A stretch of 64,000 nt of DNA from Actinophytocola sp963727495 (GTDB lineage Bacteria > Actinomycetota > Actinomycetes > Mycobacteriales > Pseudonocardiaceae): NCBI GenBank assembly GCA_963727495.1, contig CAVSGQ010000020.1, positions 186,001-250,000 on the forward strand, in the 5' to 3' direction. Below, one piece after another: positions 1-8,359 of this stretch. A program made the position numbers and the translations under genes. Every line of letters begins with the position of its first letter. The first letter of the stretch is position 1. Below the pieces are notes generated by a model, which saw only the letters and a list, made by a program, of their open reading frames with translations, made no database searches and was not told the origin of the DNA.

Positions 1-246
1 CGCGGGGATCTCGTTCTTGAGCTGGCGGCACAGCCCGATGCCGCCGGTCGGCTGTGCCTCGCCGTCGAGAATCGCCAGGTCGACGGTGCCGCTGTCCATC
101 TCCATGAGCACCTCGGCGACGGCCCCGGCCTCCTGGTACTCCACCCGGCCGATGTCGGCGGCCGGGCGGCGGCCGACCGCTGTGATGATCGTCTCCCGGA
201 CCTCGGGCCGGTGGCTGAACACCAGGATCTTCAGCGGCGAGCTCAT
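1..246 (-). CDS. Response-regulator receiver-like protein (C-terminus cut off)
   Basis: The minus-strand frame opens at an ATG at 246, eight bases after a clear GGAGGA ribosome-binding site, and runs off the window after 82 codons. It begins MSSPLKILVFSHRPEVRE, a beta strand followed by a helix as in receiver domains. The stretch VDLAILDGEA places an Asp where the phospho-acceptor of a CheY-like domain sits. The usual acidic pair near the N-terminus is not evident, because FSH stands in its place, so it may be a pseudo-receiver. It is divergent from ctaE. An output domain cannot be excluded, because the C-terminus is missing. Confidence 0.6.
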   Translation of the reverse strand, partial: MSSPLKILVFSHRPEVRETIITAVGRRPAADIGRVEYQEAGAVAEVLMEMDSGTVDLAILDGEAQPTGGIGLCRQLKNEIPA

Positions 247-402
247 GATGGATGTCCTCCGGCGCGCGAGAGTAGGACCAGGTCCTCGACGGTTGTGATG
301 CTATCCGGCCGGCCAGGACCCGGATCAGGTGCCCGGCCGGGGGGTTCTGCCCGGCCACCACGACGCGCCGGACCCGATCAGGCCAGCACCGTCGCGGCAG
401 GC

Positions 403-408
403 AATAAT
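403..408 (+). promoter_or_regulatory. Candidate -10 element of leaderless ctaE
   Basis: The hexamer AATAAT ends six bases before the GTG at 415. No ribosome-binding site lies between them, so transcription would start at or next to the GTG. No convincing -35 is visible. Confidence 0.35.
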
Positions 409-414
409 GCCCGC

Positions 415-1017
415 GTGACGACAGCAGCGCCCTCCATCAGCCAGCGTGTGCACTCGCTGAACCGGCCGAACATGGTCAGCGTCGGCACGATCGTCTGGCT
501 GGCCAGCGAGCTGATGTTCTTCGCCGGCCTGTTCGCCATGTTCTTCACGGTCAAGGCGCAGAACAGTGCGGACCACTGGCCCCCGCCGCCGACCCACCTC
601 GACGTGCCCTACGCACTCGTTGTCACGATCGTGCTCGTCGCTTCGTCACTCACGTGTCAGATGGGTGTGTTCGCGGCGGAGCGGGGTGATGTGTTCGGTC
701 TCAGGCGCTGGTACACGCTCACGCTCGTGATGGGCACGTTCTTCGTGCTCGGCCAGGCCAATGAGTACCGAAGCCTGATCTCCGAGGGCACCACCATTCC
801 CTCGTCCGCCTACGGGACGGTGTTCTACCTGACCACCGGCTTCCACGGGCTGCACGTCACCGGAGGTCTGATCGCGTTCGTGTTCCTGCTCACCCGCACC
901 CGGATGAGCAAGTTCACCCCGGCACAGGCCACCTCGGCGATCGTCGTGTCGTACTACTGGCACTTCGTGGACGTCGTGTGGATCGGCCTGTTCAGCGTGA
1001 TCTACTTCGTGAAGTGA
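415..1017 (+). CDS. ctaE: Cytochrome c oxidase subunit III
   Basis: This is subunit III of the aa3-type cytochrome c oxidase, an integral membrane protein that stabilises the catalytic core of the terminal oxidase. The 200-residue product has five hydrophobic segments, as expected for the short actinobacterial form. It carries the family signatures ASELMFFAGLF in the first helix, FHGLHVTGG in the fourth and YWHFVDVVW in the last. GTG 415 gives a protein of normal length (M. tuberculosis CtaE is about 203 residues) and sits at a leaderless-type distance from AATAAT. It heads the ctaE-qcrC-qcrA-qcrB gene set of the actinobacterial bcc-aa3 supercomplex. Confidence 0.95.
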   Translation: MTTAAPSISQRVHSLNRPNMVSVGTIVWLASELMFFAGLFAMFFTVKAQNSADHWPPPPTHLDVPYALVVTIVLVASSLTCQMGVFAAERGDVFGLRRWYTLTLVMGTFFVLGQANEYRSLISEGTTIPSSAYGTVFYLTTGFHGLHVTGGLIAFVFLLTRTRMSKFTPAQATSAIVVSYYWHFVDVVWIGLFSVIYFVK

Positions 1018-1076
1018 TGTTGGGCTCATCACGGATTCGCCAAGCCCGAACTGACGCACCAGGGGTAGCCGCACAG

Positions 1077-1874
1077 ATGACCAAGAAACGCAGGGCACAC
1101 ACCAAGCTCCAACGCCGTCTGGCCGGCCTGCTGGCGCTGGGTGTCGCGCTGCTCGGCATCGGGACGCTCTACAGCTTCCTGGTCCCGACGCCCCAGACCG
1201 CGCAGGCCCAGGACGACCCCGCGGTGGTGCGGCAGGGTGAGCAGATCTACAACAACACCTGCATCACCTGTCACGGCCAGAACCTGCAGGGCGTCGAGGG
1301 ACGCGGGCCGAGCCTGGTCGGCATCGGCGAGGCCGCGGTCTACTTCCAGACCACCACCGGCCGGATGCCCGCCGCGATGCAGGGCGCGCAGATCGACAAG
1401 AAGCCGCGGGTGCTCACGCCCGAGGAGGTCGACCAGGTCGCGGCCTACGTGCAGGCCAACGGCGGCGGTCCGACCCTGCCCGAGGAGCACGGCAAGGAGC
1501 TGCGCGGCGACAACCCGGCCCGCGGCGGCGAGCTGTTCCGGCTCAACTGCGCCTCGTGCCACAACTTCACCGGCCGCGGCGGGGCGCTGTCCTCCGGCAA
1601 GTCGGCGCCGTCACTCGACGGCGCGACCGAGAAGGAGATCTACGCGGCCATGCTGTCCGGCCCGCAGAGCATGCCGCGCTTCTCCGAGCGCCAGCTCTCG
1701 CCGGAGGAGAAGAAGGACATCATCGCCTACGTCAAGTCCGTCACGGACGGGAACAACAATCCCGGCGGCGACTCGCTCGGCGGTCTCGGCCCGCAGTCCG
1801 AGGGTCTGATCGGGTTCATCGTGGGGATCGCCGCACTGGTCGGCATCACGTTGTGGATCGGGGCCAAGCAATGA
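1077..1874 (+). CDS. qcrC: Cytochrome bc1 complex diheme cytochrome c subunit
   Basis: This is the diheme cytochrome c of the actinobacterial bcc complex. It passes electrons from the Rieske centre to the aa3 oxidase without a soluble cytochrome c. The 265-residue protein has an N-terminal membrane anchor or signal at about residues 14-36 and a C-terminal transmembrane helix at about 241-263. Two haem-binding motifs are visible: CITCH at 62-66 and CASCH at 158-162. The ATG at 1077 comes 59 bases after the ctaE stop. The stop overlaps the qcrA start as ATGA, which indicates translational coupling. Confidence 0.96.
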   Translation: MTKKRRAHTKLQRRLAGLLALGVALLGIGTLYSFLVPTPQTAQAQDDPAVVRQGEQIYNNTCITCHGQNLQGVEGRGPSLVGIGEAAVYFQTTTGRMPAAMQGAQIDKKPRVLTPEEVDQVAAYVQANGGGPTLPEEHGKELRGDNPARGGELFRLNCASCHNFTGRGGALSSGKSAPSLDGATEKEIYAAMLSGPQSMPRFSERQLSPEEKKDIIAYVKSVTDGNNNPGGDSLGGLGPQSEGLIGFIVGIAALVGITLWIGAKQ

Positions 1875-3004
1875 GTAACGACAACACCCCGGCGACCCCG
1901 AGCGAGGAGGAGCTCGGCCGGATGAGCCGGGACGACCTCGTCCGACTGGGCGTGAAGCTCGACGGCGTCGAGCTGGTCGAGTACCCGGACCCGTGGCCGG
2001 TCAAGGGGACCCGGGCGGAGAAGCGGGCCGAGCGCGCGGTCGCCTTCTGGTTCGCCGTCGCCGGCGTGGCCGGGCTCGCGTCGGTCGTGGCGTACATCTG
2101 GTGGCCGGCCCAGTACGTGGCGCCGGGCGAGGACGGGTACCTCATGTACTCGCTGTACACGCCGGTGCTCGGGGTCACCCTGGGGCTCGCCATCCTCGCC
2201 ATCGGCGTCGGCGTGCTGATGTACACGCGGAAGTTCATCCCGCACGAGATCGCGATCCAGGACCGACACGACGGCGGTTCCCAGGACCTGGACAAGAAGA
2301 CGATCCTCGCCCAGTTCGCGCACGCCGGCACCACCAGCACCATCGGGCGCCGGTCGCTGATCAAGCGCTCGCTCGGCTTCGGTGGCGGCGTTCTCGGGCT
2401 CGCGCTCACCGTCGTCCCCCTCGGTGCCCTGCTGCGCAACCCGCACGCCCAGTCGTCCAACAAGGAAGGGTTGCTGCACACCGGGTGGCAGCACACCTCG
2501 GACGAGAAGGTCTTCCTCCGCCGCGACACCGGCGACCCGTCCGAGGTCGTGCTGGTCAAGCCGGAGGACCTGGACGCGGGCGCGATGGAGACGGTGTTCC
2601 CGTACCGGGAGTCCGAGAAGGACGACCACGAGGCCCTGGTCGCCGCGCTGAACCGGTCCGACAACCCGGTGATGCTGATCAGGCTGCGGCCGGAGGACGC
2701 CAACAAGGTCGTCAAGCACGCCGGCCAGGAGGACTTCAACTACGGCGACTTCTACGCCTACACGAAGATCTGCAGCCACCTGGGATGCCCGACGTCGCTG
2801 TACGAGCAGCGCACCAACCGCATCCTCTGCCCGTGCCACCAGTCGCAGTTCGACGCGCTGCACTACGCGAAGCCGATCTTCGGGCCCGCGACCCGCAAGC
2901 TCGCCCAGCTGCCGATCACGGTGGACGAGCAGACTGGATATTTCATCTCGACCAGTGATTTCATCGAACCGGTGGGACCCGCGTACTGGGAGCGGCGGTC
3001 ATGA
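1871..3004 (+). CDS. qcrA: Cytochrome bc1 complex Rieske iron-sulfur subunit
   Basis: This is the Rieske [2Fe-2S] subunit, which takes electrons from menaquinol in the membrane. The 377-residue protein has the long N-terminal region with three transmembrane helices typical of actinobacterial QcrA (about residues 55-80, 95-120 and 165-190). The C-terminal Rieske domain has CSHLGC with Cys301 and His303, and CPCHQS with Cys320 and His323, as cluster ligands. Cys306 and Cys322 are placed to form the usual disulfide. It overlaps qcrC by four bases at its start and qcrB by four bases at its end. Confidence 0.96.
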   Translation: MSNDNTPATPSEEELGRMSRDDLVRLGVKLDGVELVEYPDPWPVKGTRAEKRAERAVAFWFAVAGVAGLASVVAYIWWPAQYVAPGEDGYLMYSLYTPVLGVTLGLAILAIGVGVLMYTRKFIPHEIAIQDRHDGGSQDLDKKTILAQFAHAGTTSTIGRRSLIKRSLGFGGGVLGLALTVVPLGALLRNPHAQSSNKEGLLHTGWQHTSDEKVFLRRDTGDPSEVVLVKPEDLDAGAMETVFPYRESEKDDHEALVAALNRSDNPVMLIRLRPEDANKVVKHAGQEDFNYGDFYAYTKICSHLGCPTSLYEQRTNRILCPCHQSQFDALHYAKPIFGPATRKLAQLPITVDEQTGYFISTSDFIEPVGPAYWERRS

Positions 3005-4680
3005 GTGGTCTGACGACACCGACTAAGCCCGACAACATCGCCATGCGCGCGGCCGGCGGCGCCGCGAAGTGGGCCGACGACCGGTACCACATGGCCAGTG
3101 GCCTGCGTCGCCAGATCAACAAGGTCTTCCCGACGCACTGGTCGTTCCTGCTCGGCGAGATCGCGCTGTACAGCTTCATCGTGCTGCTGCTGTCCGGCAC
3201 GTACCTGGCGCTGTTCTTCGACCCGTCGATGACCGAGGTCACCTACCAGGGCTCGTTCGTGAACCTGCGCGGGCTGGAGATGTCGCGGGCCTACGAGTCG
3301 ACGCTGTTCATCTCGTTCGACGTGCGCGGCGGCCTGTTCGTCCGGCAGGTGCACCACTGGTCGGCGCTGCTGTTCATGTCCGCGATCGTCGTGCACATGT
3401 TCCGCACGTTCTTCACCGGCGCGTTCCGGCGCCCGCGTGAGGTCAACTGGGTGATCGGCGTGCTGATCTTCGTGCTCGGCGCGACCGAGGGCTTCGCCGG
3501 CTACTCGCTGCCGGACGACCTGCTCTCCGGCGCCGGCCTGCGGATCATGTCCGGCCTGATCCTCTCGATCCCGGTGATCGGCACCTGGACGCACTGGCTG
3601 ATCTTCGGCAGCGAGTTCCCGGGCACGGAGATCGTGCCGCGCCTGTACACGGTGCACATGCTGCTGATACCCGCCATCCTGCTGGCGTTGATCGCCGTCC
3701 ACGTGGGCCTGGTCTGGTACCAGAAGCACACCCAGTTCCCGGGGGTGCGGCGCAAGGAGACCAACGTCGTCGGCGTGCGCATCCTGCCGACCTTCGCGGT
3801 CAAGGCGGGTGGCTTCACGGCCGTGGTCATCGGCGTGACGGCGCTGATGGGCGGGTTGTTCCAGATCAACCCCATCTGGAACTTCGGTCCGTACAACGCC
3901 GCGCACATCTCGGCCGGGACGGTGCCCGACTGGTACATGGGCTGGACCGACGGGCTGATACGCCTGTGGCCCGCATGGGAGATCTACCTCGGGAACTACA
4001 TGATCCCGGCGGCGTTCTTCCCGTTCATGGCCGGGCTGCCGATGCTGACCGGTATCGCCGCGGTCTACCCGTGGATCGAACGGAAGTTCACCAAGGACTA
4101 CGCGCACCACAACCTGCTGCAGCGGCCGCGGGACGTGCCGGTGCGCACCAGTCTCGGCGCCATGGCGATCACCTACTTCATGGTGTCGCTGCTGTCCGCG
4201 GCCAACGACGTGCTGGCCGACAAGTTCGACATCTCGCTGAACGCCACCACGTGGATCGGCCGCATCGGGTTGCTGCTGCTGCCGCCGCTGGCCTACATGG
4301 TCACCTACCGGCTGTGCCTCGGCCTGCAGCGCTCCGACCGGCAGGTCCTCGAGCACGGCGTGGAGACCGGCATCATCAAGCGGCTGCCGCACGGTGAGTT
4401 CATCGAGGTGCACCAGCCGCTCGGGCCGGTCGACGAGCACGGCCACCCGATCCCGCTGGAGTACCAGGGCACGCCGGTGCCGAAGAAGATGAACAAGCTC
4501 GGCTCGGCGGGCGCGCCGGTGGCCGGTTCCCTGCTGCGGGCCGACCCGCGGGAGGAGACCGCGGCGCTGGCCGAGGCACGTGCCGCCCAGCACGCGCACG
4601 CGCCGGCCCAGGTGGAGTCCGGCGAGGCGGACGAGGCCGGGACCACGGTTGCGACCAGCCGGGAGGACTCGTCCAGCTAG
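3001..4680 (+). CDS. qcrB: Cytochrome bc1 complex cytochrome b subunit
   Basis: This is the membrane cytochrome b of the menaquinol:cytochrome c oxidoreductase and the known target of Q203-class inhibitors in mycobacteria. The 559-residue product has the two haem-ligand histidine pairs, at about 118/132 and 219/234. It carries PDWYMGW, the actinobacterial version of the PEWY quinol-oxidation loop. A long hydrophilic C-terminal tail follows the last helix, as is usual in this phylum. Start and spacing are fixed by the ATGA overlap with qcrA. Confidence 0.96.
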   Translation: MSGLTTPTKPDNIAMRAAGGAAKWADDRYHMASGLRRQINKVFPTHWSFLLGEIALYSFIVLLLSGTYLALFFDPSMTEVTYQGSFVNLRGLEMSRAYESTLFISFDVRGGLFVRQVHHWSALLFMSAIVVHMFRTFFTGAFRRPREVNWVIGVLIFVLGATEGFAGYSLPDDLLSGAGLRIMSGLILSIPVIGTWTHWLIFGSEFPGTEIVPRLYTVHMLLIPAILLALIAVHVGLVWYQKHTQFPGVRRKETNVVGVRILPTFAVKAGGFTAVVIGVTALMGGLFQINPIWNFGPYNAAHISAGTVPDWYMGWTDGLIRLWPAWEIYLGNYMIPAAFFPFMAGLPMLTGIAAVYPWIERKFTKDYAHHNLLQRPRDVPVRTSLGAMAITYFMVSLLSAANDVLADKFDISLNATTWIGRIGLLLLPPLAYMVTYRLCLGLQRSDRQVLEHGVETGIIKRLPHGEFIEVHQPLGPVDEHGHPIPLEYQGTPVPKKMNKLGSAGAPVAGSLLRADPREETAALAEARAAQHAHAPAQVESGEADEAGTTVATSREDSSS

Positions 4681-4694
4681 GTCGGAGGGGCCTC

Positions 4695-5645
4695 GTGCGA
4701 CTGGCAGGGGTCGCCGCGCTCGTCGCGGCGGCCCTGCTGGTCGTGAGCGGGTGCGCGACCGAGCGCGCGGTGACGCCGGCGGCCGGCTTCCGGTCCGTGC
4801 CGCCCACCACGTCCCCGGCCGCCCCGTCGTCGTCGGCGTCGCCGGCCGCGAAACCGAAGCCCAAGCCGAAGGCGAAGGCGCCGCGGAAGCCGTCCTGCCC
4901 GGACACCGGGTTCCCGTGCGACCTGCAGGCCCGGTTCGCGGCCGCCGACTCCTACGCGAGCGGGCGGCCCGGCACCACCGGCATCGTGGTGCACGACCTG
5001 CGCACGGGCGCGGTGTGGCAGAACGGCCACGCCGGGGACCCGACGTGGACCGCGTCGACGATCAAGCTGGCGATGGTGGTCGACCTGTTCACCCGGGACC
5101 GCAACGGCGCGATCAGCCTGACCGAGGAGGACCGCTCGCTCATCCACGCGATGCTGCACACCTCGGACGACGAGGCCGCGGACACGCTCTGGTTCCGCTA
5201 CGCCGGCGCGGACCATCTGGCCTACAACAACGACTTCCCGCGCTACGGGATGACGTCGTTGCGGCCGCAGTCGGGGTACACGAAGTACTACCCGTACTGG
5301 GGCTTCCAGAAGTGCACGCCGCGCGACCTCGACCGGCTGATGACCTACGTGCTGACCCGGCTGCCGGCCGCGGAGCGGTCCTACGTCGTCGACGAGCTGC
5401 GCACGGTCGACCCGATCCAGCAGTGGGGCGTGTGGGGCGCCGGACCCGCGGCGGACCCGGGCAACAAGGACGGCTGGTCGCAGGAGGACGGCGGCTGGGT
5501 GATGAACACGGTCGGCTTCGTCGGCGACGGCGAGCGGTACGTGGTCACCGCGATGAACAACCTGCGCGGCGAGGGTGGCTACGACACCGGCCGCGCCACC
5601 GTCACCCACGTCTCCGAGCTGCTGTTCGGCGGCTACTTCGGGTAG
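4695..5645 (+). CDS. Lipoprotein serine hydrolase, beta-lactamase/transpeptidase-like
   Basis: The 316-residue product starts with a lipoprotein signal ending VVSGC, with Cys20 as the lipidation site. A Pro/Ser/Lys-rich linker follows (residues 25-67), then a domain with STIK at 121-124, the SxxK nucleophile motif of penicillin-recognising serine hydrolases. A later KDGW could serve as the third motif (KTG-like). The YNN within YNNDFPRYG is a possible second motif but is not certain. GTG 4695 follows a GGAGGGG site. It lies 14 bases after qcrB and may be read through from it, and its 3' end overlaps convergent iolB by 13 bases. The substrate is unknown: a class A beta-lactamase-like or cell-wall hydrolase role is possible. 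Confidence 0.75.
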   Translation: MRLAGVAALVAAALLVVSGCATERAVTPAAGFRSVPPTTSPAAPSSSASPAAKPKPKPKAKAPRKPSCPDTGFPCDLQARFAAADSYASGRPGTTGIVVHDLRTGAVWQNGHAGDPTWTASTIKLAMVVDLFTRDRNGAISLTEEDRSLIHAMLHTSDDEAADTLWFRYAGADHLAYNNDFPRYGMTSLRPQSGYTKYYPYWGFQKCTPRDLDRLMTYVLTRLPAAERSYVVDELRTVDPIQQWGVWGAGPAADPGNKDGWSQEDGGWVMNTVGFVGDGERYVVTAMNNLRGEGGYDTGRATVTHVSELLFGGYFG

Positions 5646-6541
5646 AACGGCAGCCTCGGGTCCACCGCCGCGTCCCGCCAGCTCTGCCGGATCCAGGCGT
5701 GCTCCGGGTCGTCGCTGATGAGCCAGGCGCGTTCGGTGCTCGGGCCGGCCATCACGTTCAGGTAGTACAGGTCGTAGCCCGGAGCGGCCATCGACGGGCC
5801 GTGCCAGCCGTGCGGGACCAGCACCACGTCGTCGGTGCGCACCTCGGCCAGCACGTCGATCGGGCCCGCGTCCGAGGCGTACACCCGCTGGTAGCCGGCG
5901 CCGTCACGGGCGACCTGGAAGTAGTAGATCTCCTCGAGCTCGCACTCGGTCTCGGTGACCTCGTCGTGCTTGTGGGGCGGGTACGACGACCAGTTGCCGC
6001 CCGGGGTCAGCACCTCGCACGCGATCAGCTTGTCGGTCTCGAACGTGCCCGGGGTGGCGAAGTTGTTCACCTGCCTGCTGCAGCTGCCGGTGCCGCGCAG
6101 CTCGACCTGGACGTCGCAGGCCGGCACGTACCGGGCCGGGAGCCGGTGCCGGCACACCGCGGAGGGCAGCGCCACCACCGCGCCGTCGGTCGACATCAGC
6201 ACCGCGGACGCCTCCCGCGGCACGTACACGAAGTCGGTGACCGCCGAGAACACGTCGGTGCGGCCGAGCACCTCGAACGTCTTGCCGTCGACCTCGACCA
6301 CGCAGCCGCCGGACAGCGGCAGCACGATCATCTCCGCCACCTCGCTGAACACCTCGTACGGCGCCCCGGGAGCGAGCGCGACGACGCGCAGGCCGGAGTA
6401 CAGCCAGCCGGCCGAGCCCGGGGTCACCATCACCCGGTGGCGGTCGTCGCAGATCGAGCCGGCCGGCCGGTAGTGGTCGGTCGTGCTGGCCGGCCGGTAC
6501 AAGTCCGTCACTGTGTCTCCCGTTCGGTTCACGACGTCCAT
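5633..6541 (-). CDS. iolB: 5-deoxy-glucuronate isomerase
   Basis: IolB isomerises 5-deoxy-D-glucuronate to 2-deoxy-5-keto-D-gluconate in myo-inositol breakdown in the cytoplasm. The 302-residue protein matches the family length and has the double-cupin character. The segment SSYPPHKHDEV supplies metal-binding His residues, followed by the Glu of LEEIYYF and the later LVPHGWHGPS. It is the last gene of a coupled minus-strand trio: its ATG overlaps the stop of the upstream aldolase-like gene as ATGA. The other inositol genes (iolA, iolD, iolE, iolG) are not in the window. Confidence 0.92.
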   Translation of the reverse strand: MDVVNRTGDTVTDLYRPASTTDHYRPAGSICDDRHRVMVTPGSAGWLYSGLRVVALAPGAPYEVFSEVAEMIVLPLSGGCVVEVDGKTFEVLGRTDVFSAVTDFVYVPREASAVLMSTDGAVVALPSAVCRHRLPARYVPACDVQVELRGTGSCSRQVNNFATPGTFETDKLIACEVLTPGGNWSSYPPHKHDEVTETECELEEIYYFQVARDGAGYQRVYASDAGPIDVLAEVRTDDVVLVPHGWHGPSMAAPGYDLYYLNVMAGPSTERAWLISDDPEHAWIRQSWRDAAVDPRLPFYPK

Positions 6542-7428
6542 CAGAGCAACCCCGCGGCGGTGTCGACGGCGCCCGCGACGTTGCCGTCCGGCGGGTACAG
6601 CAGCGAGCGGCCGACCACCAGGCCGCGCACCGCCGGCTGCCGCAGGGCCGCGGCCCAGCGGGCGTAGGTGGCGTCCGTGTCGGCCGACACCTCGCCGCCG
6701 AGCAGTAGCGTAGGCAGGGTGGTCGCGGCCAGCACCCGCGCCATGTCGTCCCCGCCGTCACCGACCACGGGGATCTTCAACCAGGTGTAGGCCGAGGTGT
6801 GGCCGAGGCCCGCGGCGACGGTGAGCGCGGTGGTGGCCGCCTCGACGGACAGGTCGTTGCGCAGCGCGCCGTTCTCGCGCCGGGACACGAACGGCTCCAC
6901 CATCGCGATCAGGCCCGCGTCCGCGAGCCCGCTGACGGCTCGCGCACACGCCTCGAGCGTGGGCGCGGTGCGGTCGTCGGCGAGGTCGACCCGCAGCAGC
7001 ATCTTGCCGCCCTGGTAACCGGAAAGCGCGATCGAGTCGACGTCGTAGCCGGTGAACCGGTCGTCGATCTCGAACGCCGCGCCCGCCAGCCCGCCGCGGT
7101 TCATCGACCCGAACACGGCGCGGTCCTCGAGCGCGCCGAGCAGCAGCAGGTCCTCGAGGATGTCCGGGGTGCCGAGCACGCCGGTGACCCCGGGCCGGGC
7201 GAGCGCCGCGCACAGCCGGTCGAGCAGGTCGGCGCGGTCGGCCATGGCCATGGGGTCGGCGCCGGCGCGCAGCGTGCCGCGGGCGGGATGGTCGGCCGCG
7301 ACGACCAGCGCGCGCCCCGACGGGCCGAGCAGGGACGTGGGCTGCTTGCGCGCGGCGGCCAGTTCGGCGATGCGACCCGGGTCGGTGGCGCGGATGCCGA
7401 TGATCATCCGCAGGTCGTCATCCCGCAC
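6541..7428 (-). CDS. Cgl0159-family (beta/alpha)8 aldolase-like protein, inositol cluster
   Basis: The 295-residue product looks like a class I aldolase-type TIM barrel. It contains ALVVAADHPARG near the start, ending strands such as ALIAMVEPF (LIAMVEPF), and a Lys in TWLKIPVV in a place compatible with a Schiff-base lysine. This family sits in inositol clusters (named after a Corynebacterium glutamicum gene, from memory). It is a plausible stand-in for the 2-deoxy-5-keto-gluconate-6-phosphate aldolase step. The GTG at 7428 overlaps the iolC stop by 11 bases, and an ATG at 7407 is an alternative. Aldolase activity is inferred from the fold and neighbours. Confidence 0.75.
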   Translation of the reverse strand: MRDDDLRMIIGIRATDPGRIAELAAARKQPTSLLGPSGRALVVAADHPARGTLRAGADPMAMADRADLLDRLCAALARPGVTGVLGTPDILEDLLLLGALEDRAVFGSMNRGGLAGAAFEIDDRFTGYDVDSIALSGYQGGKMLLRVDLADDRTAPTLEACARAVSGLADAGLIAMVEPFVSRRENGALRNDLSVEAATTALTVAAGLGHTSAYTWLKIPVVGDGGDDMARVLAATTLPTLLLGGEVSADTDATYARWAAALRQPAVRGLVVGRSLLYPPDGNVAGAVDTAAGLL

Positions 7429-8359
7429 CCGACATCAGCTCCTCGACCTCTCGGGTGGTCGGCATCGCCGCCGAGCAGGACAGCCGCGACGCCACGATCG
7501 CACCCGCCGCGTTCGCGAAGCGCATCATCCGCTCGGTCCCCCAGCCGGACAGTAGGCCATGGCACAACGCGCCGCCGAAGCCGTCGCCCGCGCCCAGGCC
7601 GTTGACCACCTCGACCGGGACCGGGGGCACCTCCACCTCGCCGGTGCCGTCCACCGCCAGCACGCCCGCCGGGCCCTGCTTCACCACGGCGAGCGACACC
7701 CCCTTCCCGCGCAACGCCCGCGCCGCCGCGCGCGGGTCGCGGGTGCCGACCGCGGTGTCGCACTCGTCGAGGTTGCCGACCGAGACCGTGACGTGCCCGA
7801 GGGCCTCCTGCACCCGGCGCCGGGCCTCCTCGCGGGAGGGCCAGAACATCGGCCGGTAGTCCAGGTCGAGCACGGTGATCGCGCCGGGCGGCCGGGCGGC
7901 GAGCGCGGCCAGCGTCGCCGACCGCGACGGCTCCTCGGACAGCCCGGTCACCGTCGCCCAGAAGATCCGCGCGTCGCGGATCGCGGCCAGGTCCAGCTCG
8001 GCGGTGTCGATCACCAGGTCGGGTGCCTTGGGGTAGCGGTAGAAGTAGATGGGGAAGTCGTCGGGCGGGAAGATCTCGCAGAACGTGACCGGCGTCGGCA
8101 GGCCCGGCACCGCGGACACGAACCGGTCGTCCACGCCGAACTCGCGCAGCGCCCGGTGCACGTACTCGCCGAACGGGTCCTCACCCGTGCGGGTGATCAC
8201 CGCGGTGCGGTGCCCGTGCCGCGCGGCGGCCACCGCGACGTTGGTGGCGCTGCCGCCCAGGTACCTGCGGAACGACGTGACGTCCGCGAGCCGGACCCCC
8301 ACCTGCTCGGGGTAGATGTCGACTCCCACCCGCCCCATGGTGATCACGTCAAAGGTCAC
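7418..8359 (-). CDS. iolC: 5-dehydro-2-deoxygluconokinase (PfkB family)
   Basis: IolC phosphorylates 2-deoxy-5-keto-D-gluconate with ATP in inositol catabolism. The 313-residue protein has the PfkB/ribokinase layout: an N-terminal GGSATNVAVAAARHG signature at about residues 33-47 and the C-terminal GLGAGDGFGGAL carrying the catalytic Asp. The GTG at 8359 follows GGAGGTG with good spacing and overlaps the stop of the DEDDh exonuclease gene as GTGA. Unlike some relatives it is not fused to a C-terminal aldolase domain, and the next gene may supply that function. Confidence 0.9.
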   Translation of the reverse strand: MTFDVITMGRVGVDIYPEQVGVRLADVTSFRRYLGGSATNVAVAAARHGHRTAVITRTGEDPFGEYVHRALREFGVDDRFVSAVPGLPTPVTFCEIFPPDDFPIYFYRYPKAPDLVIDTAELDLAAIRDARIFWATVTGLSEEPSRSATLAALAARPPGAITVLDLDYRPMFWPSREEARRRVQEALGHVTVSVGNLDECDTAVGTRDPRAAARALRGKGVSLAVVKQGPAGVLAVDGTGEVEVPPVPVEVVNGLGAGDGFGGALCHGLLSGWGTERMMRFANAAGAIVASRLSCSAAMPTTREVEELMSGAG